From Macrolepiota albuminosa (Eukaryota; Basidiomycota; Agaricomycetes; Agaricales; Agaricaceae), in assembly GCA_027475525.1 (NCBI GenBank), contig JAMWFC010000009.1:1798001-1862000 (forward strand): a stretch of DNA of 64,000 nt, given 5' to 3'. This document shows positions 54,246 through 64,000 of this stretch, piece after piece (positions within the stretch are counted from its first letter, which is position 1; every line of letters starts with the position of its first letter). The notes under the pieces were generated by a model, which did no database searches, was not told the origin of the DNA, and saw only the letters and a list, made by a program, of their open reading frames with translations. Position numbers and translations under genes: made by a program.

Positions 54246-57200
54246 CTAGGACCCGGATGACGATGCTCCCGCGACAGTGCCCGTCTCAGTCACCATTGCC
54301 TCCTCCTCCAGTGCGACGTTAATCGCGGGAGGGGGAGGCGCCGATTCCGTCCTCGGTGGGGTTATAGGCCCCTCGGCTGCAGGTGTGTCTACCACCATAG
54401 GCTCTGTTAGTGCGACGTTAATCGCTGAAGCGGTGGTGGTAAGCGTACCCTGCTCTGCCGTGCGTGGCAGGAGATTGACCCGGCCTGGGTCCATGTCCGC
54501 TGCGGGCAGGTCATGCGCTGCCGAGCGTTTTAGGAGGTTGACCCGATTCGGGTCCATGCCAATCAAGTAGTAGAGGCCGTTGGCCTCAGGATTTTCCGGG
54601 AGCTTGCTCTCCTCGTGGTGCTTGAACATCAGACGATAGTGATCGTCTTCAGTCATCTCCCGCCATCCATCCCATTGCGGGATTGCGGCGGGGGTGCCAT
54701 ACTTGGAGAGGCGCTCCATGCGCTCGTCGTTGACCTGCTTAAAGATGTCCATAGACATTGTGGGGGAATGGAACTGCTGTTCCAGGAAGACTACGCCGTA
54801 CGTGTACGCGTGGTCCACCCATTCCAGCGGAATCTGGTTGTGTAAAAGGACGCGTAACGCGTCGTCGTCAGAGAAGTTCCGTGCATGGTCGTCGGGCATG
54901 TGAACTTGGTGAATTTTGAGCTGCGGCCCACGTTGGGGCTCAAATGGCTGCTCGGGGAACATGGCATCATACGAGGCAATCGCCTCTCGATAAAGCCCTG
55001 GACGGGCCACGACGAGGGTCATGCGCCGTACGATCACCGGCTTGGCTGCGCTGTTAGCGCACAATGCTTGACATAAGGCGAACCCAAAGAGGGTCTGCCA
55101 GTGCATGCGGTAGGCATGATCCACGGCGATACCTTGATAGGTATTCGACATAAGGCGAACCCAAAGAGGGTCTGCCAGTGCATGCGGTAGGCATGATCCA
55201 CGGCGATACCTTGATAGGTATTCTCCAGCCCAGGTCAGCCAAAGACCAGCGCGTACTGCGCTAGTTGGTCAAGGTCGAATGGTGTGGCTGGATCCTGAGC
55301 GCGCATTACGCGCAACGCCATGGTGCCATCATCTTTCATGCGCAAAAAGCGCCCCGGAATGTGTCGTCGCTCGACAAGAGCGAGGTCGTCAGGGCCCTGC
55401 ATCGGGTTGACGAGTTCTTGATACTGAGGCTCCTTCATCAGGAGCTGCATGGTTCGATCATGCAGAGCCTCCACTGTTCACTGCGCGAACATCTGGAGCT
55501 CTGTGATCAACATATAGGCGACGATTCTGTCGCGCCGCGGGACGTGCACATTAGCATAATACTTGTAGAGCCGGTCCAGCTCTAGAGGGGTGCGGGGAAG
55601 ACCGCGTGGGGCGTGCTTGTATACAATCGTGCCCGGGATGTGGGCAGGCTGGCCAGAGGAATATTCATATGACGCCGCTCTATTGGCGTCAGCTCCCATC
55701 AACACCGTATTCGTGGCATACGAATAATAGGTGCAATGGCTGAGTGCTCCTCTAAAGCACGAGTTCATTCGCTCGACATCGAGCGGACCCCACACCTTCA
55801 CCCCCAAGCCATCGGGGATCCTCCCCGAACATTCGTCCTCGGCCCTCGACTTCTGGGCCTTTAGTTCCTTGGCGTGAATCGCCTTCTTCTTTGCAATGCG
55901 CTTATTGTGCGCTACTCGTTGGAATCGGTCTGCGGCCGATTCCCCCTCCTCCCCATCCTCCTCCTGCTCCGAGCTCGACTCTCCATAGTCGCTCTCGTCG
56001 GACAGGGATGGTATCGGTTTTTTGCCTTTATCAGGCCTAGTCTTCCCCCTCGAGGTCGCCACCAGACCATCATACTGCTCCGGCGTACGGGGGTCTGGGG
56101 TCAAGACGACCACGGGATACTTTGCTGGAGGGGCCGGTACAAACACCGGCAACATGAACAACATCTGGACTTCTCCCGCTCGTGCGGGAATGCCAGCAGG
56201 AAAGAGTATAACCTCCAATTTGGAGGCATCGAGGGGCGGCTTGCGGCCGCGACGCTGACGAGACGGCCCCGACTTGGTCAGGGCGGACGGTTCTGGTTGT
56301 GGCTGAGCCACCGGAGGGGCAGGCGCATTTCGCGCCAGAGTATTCCCTCCAGGCCCAGCGCGAGGAGTAACAGTAACGGGCGCTCTTGGCGCCACAGCGA
56401 CGGGTTTGGACCCCCTAGGTGGGGCCCGAGATGATGCGGGTTCCCGCTGACCCAAGGACAGACCTGCCAAGGGTTCACTGACGGCAGCCAGCGACTCTGA
56501 CGAGGCCTGCGGGCCCGACTCGGGTAGCCGCGATGACGAAGCCACGGGCTGAGGAGGCTGCTCATGGCGCGCGAATTGCGCTTCCGACGGCATCCTTGCC
56601 TGTGGAGGAGCGACCGGTCGACTGGGCTGATATCTCGCCCTCTTGACCTCAGCGGTCGATTCCTCACTCGTGGCGATTTTGCGCTTAGACGCGCGGTCGA
56701 TCTGCTCCAGCGCTGCGACGCGCTGCCTCTTCATCAGCTCGATCTGGTCGAGCAGTCCCTCCATTACCATTACGGCCAAGCTGTCCTGCAGAAAGGACGC
56801 AGTTGCAGGGACTGGCTGTCCCGCTGCTTCCAGTCTGCCCAACAACACATCTGACCCAGCTACACTCTGCGCTTGTGGCGCAGGCTCCTCATACGATTCT
56901 GCTGCGGGCCGATGAGCCCATGGAACTGACGGCGGCCCCGTCACCACACCCGCATACGTCGGATACGACGCAGACGAGCGTGAGGACGGTTCCTGATAGT
57001 ACCGTTCTCGACGCAAGCTATCCTCCGGGCGCCCATAGCGCCCATCATCATCGATCTCCATCTCTTGCGAGTGGAGGGGTGTTTGGTAGGGGAGCGGCTC
57101 CTCGCGGCCCGGATAGGCCACGCCCGCTGACTGCAACTGACTCGCCGCCGGATATGGCGGCTGCCTCTGAAACTGGAAAAACTGGGATGACGTCTGTATA

Positions 57201-57271
57201 TTCGGGGGTCTCCCCCCTCCACTAGAGCCTTGCCGGCTCTGATCACCCTTTTGCGGCCCCCAATAGGCCAT
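54246..57271 (-). CDS. G1 third ORF, ~980 codons, unknown function
   Basis: Long ORF in the env position, same strand as pol, 225 bp after it. Start MAYWGPQKGDQS at 57271. Residues 1-200 are Gln/Pro/Ser-rich and disordered with one helical block (DQIELMKRQRVAALEQIDRA); 200-400 are Pro/Ala/Arg-rich; an acidic run EQEEDGEEGES sits near 430, followed by a Lys-rich helix; the rest looks folded (VWGPLDVERMNSCF, WVDHAYTYGVVFLEQQF, WREMTEDDHYRLMF), with a Pro/Ala tail. No signal peptide or transmembrane segment, so not an envelope. In-frame TGA at 55478 and 55235, and an exact 77-bp duplication at 55070-55223, break the frame. A decayed homolog is in G2. Confidence 0.65.
55070..55223. repeat. Exact 77-bp tandem duplication (G1 third ORF)
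   Basis: GACATAAGGCGAACCC...GGTATTC occurs twice without mismatch (55070-55146 and 55147-55223). Counting one unit only gives a single continuous frame across this site. Confidence 0.9.
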
Positions 57272-57496
57272 TCTAAAGCGACACGTAGACTACGTGTATT
57301 GGGACTGAGGAAAGAAAGAAAAAAACAATCTCCCAACTCCGCCAGTGGTGTAAACAACCACAAACACATGCCACCCGGCACCGCGTCGGCGATCATAATC
57401 GCGTAACAGTTACAATCACAGCCACAATTAGTGGCCACCCGGCTAGTTACCGGCAATCAAAGTGGACTTCGTCCACATTCCACCACCACACGCGCA
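57272..57496 (-). other. G1 pol to third-ORF spacer
   Basis: 225 bp without coding. Expression of the third ORF needs a separate RNA, splicing or internal entry; no decisive signal was recognised. Confidence 0.4.
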
Positions 57497-60400
57497 TTAC
57501 GCGCGTTTTGCTAGCTGCTGAGGGCGTTTCACGCCCTGCAGCTCTAGATACCTATCCATCGCTGCAAGGTCTTTGCAGTTTACTAGCGGTTCCCAGGTAG
57601 TATCACCTAAGCTCCACCTTACCTCGAATTCGAGGCTTCCCCTTGTCCAACGATGACCTATCAGGTCATCTACGAACCACTCCTGGTCATTACCAGTTCC
57701 AAAATCATACGGCTCTGGAGTTGCTCGATTAGGAAAGAGCGCATCACTACTGGCCATATACGGTCGCAATAGCGACACATGAAATTTGGGGACTATCCTG
57801 CGCGCTTGCAGCGCATGGGGTAGTTCCAGCATGTAGTTAGACGTGCTCGGCTCCGCTTCAAGGACCTTATACGGTCCAATCCACTTTGGACACAACTTAC
57901 TCGCTCTGCCTTTCGGCAGGTTCAGGTTCTTCGTAGAAAGGTACACTAGGTTCCCTTTCTCGATTTCTGGTTCCTCGCGTCTGCGATTATTCGCGTGTTT
58001 GGTTTGCCAGACGCGCGATTCTATAATCGCATCATGGGCATCTGCCAGATTCCTTAGCGCGTTGCGCGCAAACTGCTTGACTCCCACATGAATAACTTCG
58101 TCCGTACGAAGTTCACGAATCATGGATGGCATGTAGCCATTGTTGAGTTCAAAGGGTGAGTACCCTGTGGTTTCCGATATACTTGCGTTTATCGCGAATT
58201 CCACGATTGGACATCTATCCACCCAGTCCTTCTGATCAGGACGTACGAACGCTCGCAAGATTTGCGCGATATTTCTATTCGCACGTTCCGTTTGACCATC
58301 CGTTTGCGGATGAAACGATGTCGACATGAGCAACTTTGCTCCTAGCAGCTTGTGCAACTCCTTCCACCATTTGGAAGTAAACTTAGCATCTCGATCGCTC
58401 ACGATCGAGCTGGGCAGTCCATGGAGACGTACTATCTCCTTGAGATAGATCCACGACAAGTCTGACGCGGTCATGGTGGTTCTCACCGGAATGAGATGGA
58501 CCATACTGGTCATTCTGCAGATCACTACCCAGAGGTAGTTAAAGCCTTTCGACTCAGGGAACGGACCTATAAAGTCCATCCCAATCGAATCCCAAGGTTT
58601 GACCGGGATGGGTAGCGAATGCAGCTTTCCCGGTGGCTTCAAAGTTGATACTTTCGACTGTTGACATAGCTCGCATGTCGAGCAGAATTGGCTCGTCTCT
58701 TTGGCCATTTGCGGCCACCAGTACCAGCGTCGCACATAGTCCAGCGTTTTCTGAGTTCCGAAGTGGCCCACTACTCTATGGGCCTGGTCCAGGATAGTCG
58801 TAATCAACGACCTCTCCCAGGGAATGCAGATGACTTTGGACCCTGTGGGTCTGGTAAGGTAGACAAGCTGCTGCTCCGTCCTGAAGCGCGGATGCGCTTG
58901 GATATTGTTCAGAATCTCTACGAAGAGATTATCATCCTTGTATCCTTGCTGGATACGTGTGCGGAATTGCGCATTGCCTAAGTCGGCCAGTGCAGGCGTA
59001 TGGTCCTGTGACTCCAGCGCTTGCTGGAGCGTCATATCAGTACCTCTCATAGGCGCCTCTTGCCTCGTCTCTTCCCTTGGCTGAGGGGCCTCATGGTCCA
59101 CTAGCACCTGAGCTTCGATATCGTGAGTCTCTCGCTGCTCCTGCAGTCGCTTACTGCGACGTGTTTCCTGTGCTCGCATGGCGTGTAACTCGACCCTATG
59201 TTCCCTGATTTCATGGAATCGATGCAGAGGCAAATCCTCACCCTCTGGGTCAATACGTTTGTCCGCCTGGACATAGTCATGCGTGTCATGGACGTCATCT
59301 CGAGTATCACTCTCGAAATATCGAGATAGGCAATCTGCCACTTTGTTCAATTCACCTTTTACATAGGTGATGTCGAACTGGTACCGCGACATGTAGTCGA
59401 TCCAGCGACGTTGTCGCGGAGACAGGTGCACCTGAGTCTTGAAGAACTCTAGTGCTTTGTGATCCGTGATAATATGGATCTTATATCCCATCAGTTTATC
59501 CTCCCACTTTAGGAGGGCTTCCAGTATTGCGAGTGTTTCTAACTCGTGCACAGCATAATTCTGCTGAGCAGCAGTGAATTTACGGGACATAAATCCCGCT
59601 GGTCGGCAAGTCTGCCATGTTTTACCCTGGCCAAACATGGCCCCAACCCCAGTCTTCGACGCATCGCAAATGAGCCAGATGGGCTCGTCAATGCGTGGGT
59701 CAATTGGCCGGATGACCGGCGTTTTCGCGCATATGCGCTTAATCATCTCAAAACACCGCTGATGCAGCGGTCTCCAATGAAACGGTGACCCATTCTGGGT
59801 CATGGCCATAAGTGGCCCAGTGTATGCAGTGATGTCTGGCAAGAAATTGCCAATATAGTTCACCAGTCCGACAAATCGTTGGATATCATTATATGTGCGT
59901 GGAGTACGCCACTCTCGGATTCGGTCGAGCTTATCCATATCAGGATGAATGCCCTTCTCGTCAATGACGTGACCGAGACAATCTATACTCGTTGCGTACA
60001 ACTCGCACTTCTTCCATTTGAGATAGAGGCTGGCCTTCCGTAGTCGTTCAAATACGACTCGTAGGTGCTGCTCATGCTCCTCAATGGAGTCAGAAAATAT
60101 GAATATATCGTCTAAATAGACGTGCATAAACTTCCCGATTACATCTCGGAAGATTGAGGTCATTAACCTCTGAAATGTCGCCGGTGCATTACAATCACCA
60201 ATCTGCATGATGTTACTCACGAACATCCCCATCAGGGACGAGAACAGTGTCTTCGGTATATCCTCTTCGCGGATGCGAACCTGTTCGTACACGTCTGTGA
60301 GGTCGATTTTCGAGACGAGAACAGTGTCTTCGGTATATCCTCTTCGCGGATGCGAACCTGTTCGTACACGTCTGTGAGGTCGATTTTCGACGATACTTCG

Positions 60401-61475
60401 CTGTCGCAACATCTTCTCGTATCACTTCCTGATCTGGAAGAGGTGTTACATCCTTGACGGTATTATCATTGCGCTGTCGCGCATCCAATGCCGTCCGCAA
60501 CGTTCCATCCTTCTTGGGGATACAAAGCAATGGTGCAGCTTGCACCGCTGGTCGTGGTTCCCACCACTTCGCGTTTATGTATCTATTCGTCTTTTCACGA
60601 AGTTGATCCTGAAGTGCTCGCGGGCAGCGAGGCAAATGATACTTGTACTGCTTGTTATTGTCAATGAGGTTGATCTCATGATTAACCTCCCGCCATGGAG
60701 GAAGCTCCTCCTTCGTTCCATTGACGATATCAGCGAACTCCCGTTGCCATTGCTGGCGCAATCGAGGAATATCCTCCTCTGTAAGGCTCAAAGCCTTGCC
60801 TTTTCCTTTGGCTACACGTGCTATACGCAGTTGAACCTTTGGTTCAAATTGCTCCCGTAAGGCACGTACGTGCTCCTCTGTGAGGTCTCCCGGATTCAAC
60901 CTTACAACCGGTTGTTTCCTCGTCGTACTCGCCGACGACTGCACACTCCTTGCCTTCAGCGAGAATCCATCAAATACGATATCCAATGTTTCGGATATCT
61001 CGTCCTCTCGTGCATAACGGTACACTTCTCCCGTCTGGGTCGCTTGCCCACTTCCCATAGCCTGCGTCACCATTGACGCTACCAGCTCGTTCCACTCCCG
61101 TGGCATTCGTGGGTCATACGCCCATTGCACTCCTGGCCGAGGCACTGGTCGATCCATTAGCGACCTAGTGCTACCCACAGTTCCCATCGTACTGTATCCC
61201 TCGTCCTTGACGAGATCCTCCACCTTTACTCGAGAGCTAGTCGGCTGGCATTCCAGCGACTCCACCACGCATTTACTACGCTCATTCTTGCACTGCACAG
61301 CCTGTTTAGGCTTTCCATTGGTACACCCAGTCACATCCGGGTGCTTCCCCTTCTTCAGAGTTCCTTGAAACTCTTCCTCAGTCATCAGTATAGCTGGCGA
61401 ATCAGCCAGCAGGCTTTTCGGTGGGGCCTGTTTGTCCTCCACCTCCTGAACAGTCGCTCTCCTGCGACCATCTAG
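57497..61475 (-). CDS. G1 pol: RT, RNase H, integrase, chromodomain
   Basis: Same frame as gag, separated only by TGA at 61476. The N-part 60314-61475 includes the RT entry (LPRCPRALQDQLREKTNRYI, CIPKKDGTLRTALDARQRN). After the 77-bp duplication (60237-60390) comes the RT palm with YLDDIFIFSDS (about 60098-60130), GHVIDEKGIHPD, RNase H (CDASKTGVGAMFGQ, HELETLAILEAL, TDHKALEFF, ADCLSRY), integrase zinc domain HRVVGHFGTQ...CSTCELCQQ, catalytic DFIGPFPES, SDRDAKFTSKWW, and HPQTDGQTERANR with Glu. The chromodomain EWFVDDLIGHRW...WEPLVNC is at about 57560-57690, placing it among chromoviruses that target marked chromatin. All key residues are present. Confidence 0.85.
60237..60390. repeat. Exact 77-bp tandem duplication (G1 RT)
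   Basis: GACGAGAACAGTGTC...GATTTTCGA occurs twice without mismatch (60237-60313 and 60314-60390). 77 is not a multiple of three, so it splits RT into two frames; the reading is continuous if a single unit is assumed. Confidence 0.9.
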
Positions 61476-61478
61476 TCA
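61476..61478 (-). promoter_or_regulatory. gag/pol UGA-CUA readthrough site
   Basis: The gag-protease frame ends AAC TGA CTA GAT and pol continues in the same frame. TGA followed by CTA is also conserved in decayed copy G2 (18860-18865). UGA followed by CUA is a known strong readthrough context, so gag-pol is probably made by stop suppression. Confidence 0.6.
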
Positions 61479-63995
61479 GTTGCGCTCATCACGCCGCTTC
61501 TCAGTTGTGCGATAGCGCCTCAAACGACCATCTGTATTGTTCAACACCACTTTCTCCGCCTTCAGCGGCGTACCATTCACAACGACCATGTCGTTCACGA
61601 AATCCAGCGACACCTTGTTCTTACGCATGAACGGCGTACCGATAATCATGTCATAGCGATCAAAATTCGCTATATCCACATATTCCTTCGTCGACGTTCC
61701 TGACGTCTTTATTCTCACCTCCGCGCCAAACTGCACCATAGCGCGACTCCCCACAGTCCCCAGCTGGAGCATCAAGGGCTCCTCCAGTTCATGAACGCGA
61801 ATCGCGTTGACATGAGCAAACTGGGGCGTAATGCCCGTAGTGGTACTCCCGGAGTCCCACAACGTCCATGCCGGATGTCCATTGACATCAACATACGTGA
61901 CCAGGCACTCCTTCTCTTCGGGAGTATAGCGTGGCCGCTGCAACTTATTAGTTGCCTTCTGCAGGGTTACGCGTCTCATTCGGACGCGCTGATCTCCACG
62001 GCACTCCGTCAGTGCAAACAGGTGTTCCTCCTCATCATCACGAGCATAGTAGTCGCTGTCGTACACATCCACTGCGACGTATTCATCGCCATCAATCTGG
62101 ACGCTCTCAGCATCATCCACTTCCGACCCGTCAGCCTCTGCTTGCGGCTCCTCCTCGGTTTCCTCGACGATTTCATCGTCCTCGTCGTCACTGACGACAT
62201 CGCTCGGTGCCGCAGCCGTATGGGCCGCTCGGATGTGTGCCTTAGGAGGGGCGGGACACTCCTTAGCAAAGTGCCCGCTCCTGCCACAATTGTAGCACGC
62301 TGAGGGGTCCCCGGCAGGCCTTCTCTGGCCCACTCCTGGAACTCCAGCAGTTTTACCTGCCAAACGCGCTGCAGGCGCCACTACTCCTCTTGGTGCTACT
62401 TGATTCTGACCCGAAACGGGTTGACTGTCCTTCGCTGGCAATTGTCCAGCAGGTTTCGATCGAGGCCGTTGGCCTCCAGGAATTGTCTTACGAACAACAA
62501 ATCGCGGATTGCGATTGTTCTCCATCTCCGTCCGCTTGGCCAGGAAGATTCCCACCTTCACTGCCTGACGGTTCACGGTTCCTCGGCGGGAGCTCCGCTG
62601 CTCATAATGGTTTGCAGTCCGTGTCGACTGCTCATAACGGATGGCATACGCCAAGAACTCGGTCACAGTATTGACCTCCGGAGACAGATTGTCGTCGCGT
62701 ATCAACGCTCGTCTCATGTCTGCTGGTATTCCGTCCAGGAATGTCTCGCGAATAGTATATTCATCTGGATAGACAGCCATATTCTGTGCATGACCCACCA
62801 GGTCATCATAAAAGGTCTGGACGCCAGTCTTAGCGTCATACACTGCCTTTCTAAAGGCATCGCGAGCTTCCTGCATCGTAGCAGCGTTAACGAACCGATT
62901 ATACAGTCCTATCAGGACCTCTTTAAATGTCCAGTGCGATTTGTCGCGATTAATGTGGAGAACATGGTGACGGAACCAATTCCGAGCCTCTCCTTCCATA
63001 AATTCGTGTAGCACGAATATCCTTTCCTGGTCCATGTCGTCTCCACCATAGCAGCAGGCTGCGAGGTGGTAGCACACGTCCATGGCCCAGTCCTCCAGTT
63101 GCGAGAACCTATGTCCTCCAGCGTACGCACGTATGTGCTTACCATCGGATTTACGGGGGCTTACCCCAGCAGGGAACTTAAATCTGACTCCAAGGGAGTC
63201 ATCCACCAGACGAGTGAGGCGGTCATGCATATGATCCATATGGATCCTGACCGCTTCATTCATTCCCGGCATAGTTTCACGCAAATCATGAGGTGCGGGC
63301 ATCAAAAATGCCCGAGGACTGCGAAACAGGTGCTCATTGACCACTCTTTCCGGCCGTGCGGTGGGCTGTTGCCTCACTTGTTGCTCTGCTGGTAATCCAC
63401 CAGCCTGCCTGCCCCTGTCACGACAATTATTATCGTCCTGATCGTCATTCCTACGATCATGATCTCCACCGTCGTGATTGCGACGATTTGGCTCCCTCCG
63501 TTCGTAGTGACCACTACTGTCGTCACTACCACCCGGATCTCTGTCCAGTTCAGCAGTCCGAGCCACAAATTGTCGCCGCATGTCATCAACAGGCGTTACG
63601 CCCTCACGCCCTTCAAAGACTACCCCCTGGTCGTCAATGAACGACTCACCATGATCGCGCAAGTCCTGGTTGCGTATCCTTTGGTAATTGACGCGTTCAT
63701 TCCAGTTGTCCACTAGGTGGACGCATCGCACTACGCGTCGTGGTCGCGTTCGCTCCTCAAGAATGTGGACTTCGTCCACCTCTTCCTTGATTGTAACTTG
63801 CTTACGAGGTGTCTTAACCTCCTGCACTGCAAGTGCTGCCTCTGGCTCTGCCGGAGTCGTCGTTACAGTCTCCACCTCAGACAATGCCTGCTGAGGCACT
63901 CCACTAACAATGCGTTGACGGTTTGCGGCGTTCTGGCGCCGATTGTAGTCTTGCTGAGACTCATCAGCCTGACGAGGCGCATTGAGCATTTCCAT
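61479..63995 (-). CDS. G1 gag and aspartic protease
   Basis: Frame of 839 codons starting MEMLNAPRQADESQQDY at 63995; the true start may lie slightly upstream outside the window, but copy G2 also aligns from this Met. Domains: charged disordered N-part; Arg/Asp/Asn-rich linker (about residues 155-205); retrotransposon capsid core (LEDWAMDVCYHLA to GIPADMRRALIRDD, about 300-445); CCHC knuckle CYNCGRSGHFAKECP at about 566-580; acidic linker; retropepsin with LWDSGSTTTG at about 712 and DMIIGTPFMRKN. Ends NDERN then TGA CTA. Forms virus-like particles and processes the polyprotein. Confidence 0.85.
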
Positions 63996-64000
63996 CGCGT

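Larger units (their letters stand above)
53682..64000 (-). mobile_element. Ty3/gypsy chromovirus G1 (young; 5' end outside window)
   Basis: Minus-strand element with gag-protease, pol (RT, RNase H, integrase, chromodomain), a third ORF, polypurine tract and 3' LTR. CpG-rich with long open frames. The 5' LTR and primer-binding site would lie beyond 64000. Apparent breaks: gag/pol TGA (also in G2, so probably programmed), two in-frame TGA in the third ORF, and two exact 77-bp tandem duplications that look artefactual. Otherwise near intact and possibly recently active. Confidence 0.85.

Noticed and set aside
54277..57225. Plus-strand ORFs opposite the G1 third ORF (for example 55874-56434)
   Set aside because: They are antisense shadows of a GC-rich Pro/Ala/Arg coding region without recognisable domains.
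61791..63011. Plus-strand ORFs opposite G1 gag (170 and 203 codons)
   Set aside because: Antisense to a clearly recognisable gag-protease frame; no supporting motif.

Overview
The window is a transposon-dominated stretch of a fungal nuclear genome, most likely from a mushroom-forming basidiomycete (Agaricomycetes). The reasons are short GT-AG introns, a phospholipase D fragment, a polytopic membrane-protein gene of a type common in Agaricomycetes, and the element mix: DIRS-like tyrosine-recombinase retrotransposons, Ty3/gypsy chromoviruses, Ty1/copia, Tc1/mariner, hAT, a LINE remnant, MITEs and tRNA-derived sequences. Nothing bacterial is seen (no operons, CRISPR or rRNA).

Layout. 150-960 (-) is a decayed Cys-pair protein ORF. 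1168-12740 is DIRS copy A, split inside its RNase H by a younger DIRS copy B (about 4649-10036) and by an LTR element (10047-11079, target duplication ATTGT) that contains a 100-N gap. 12740-14360 is a cluster of tRNA-derived short repeats and two palindromic MITEs. 14360-15790 is low complexity with a tRNA-like relic. 15790-25628 is a CpG-depleted gypsy copy (G2), broken by a solo LTR and a Tc1 element. 25629-30360 is mostly unrecognised AT-rich DNA plus a second Tc1 type split by an LTR-like insertion. 30360-31475 is a minisatellite split by a hAT element with an 8-bp target duplication. 31490-33700 is a small host-gene island: a phospholipase D pseudogene (+) and a multi-exon membrane-protein gene (-). 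34100-35690 is a decayed hypothetical ORF and a copia remnant. 35691-47872 is a nest: a Tc1 copy split by DIRS copy C, which is itself split by a full copia element (37525-42669, TSD ACCGG) and a solo LTR (43077-43568). 47890-48715 is a LINE RNase H relic. 48720-53640 is AT-rich with two spliced hypothetical genes. 53682 to the window end is a young gypsy element (G1) on the minus strand: gag-protease, pol with chromodomain, a large third ORF of about 980 codons, polypurine tract and 3' LTR.

Old copies have lost most CpG (now TpG/CpA), as expected of RIP-like mutation or methyl-C decay. DIRS B, the 10-11 kb LTR, the host island and G1 keep CpG, so CpG content dates each layer of the nest.

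Most interesting: the third gypsy ORF, present in two independent copies; a conserved gag/pol UGA-CUA stop; a conserved stop-codon +1 switch (CUU-UAA type) and a conserved splice donor in the DIRS family; and three exact 77-bp tandem duplications that look like a k=77 assembly artefact, one of which causes the apparent frameshift in G1 reverse transcriptase.
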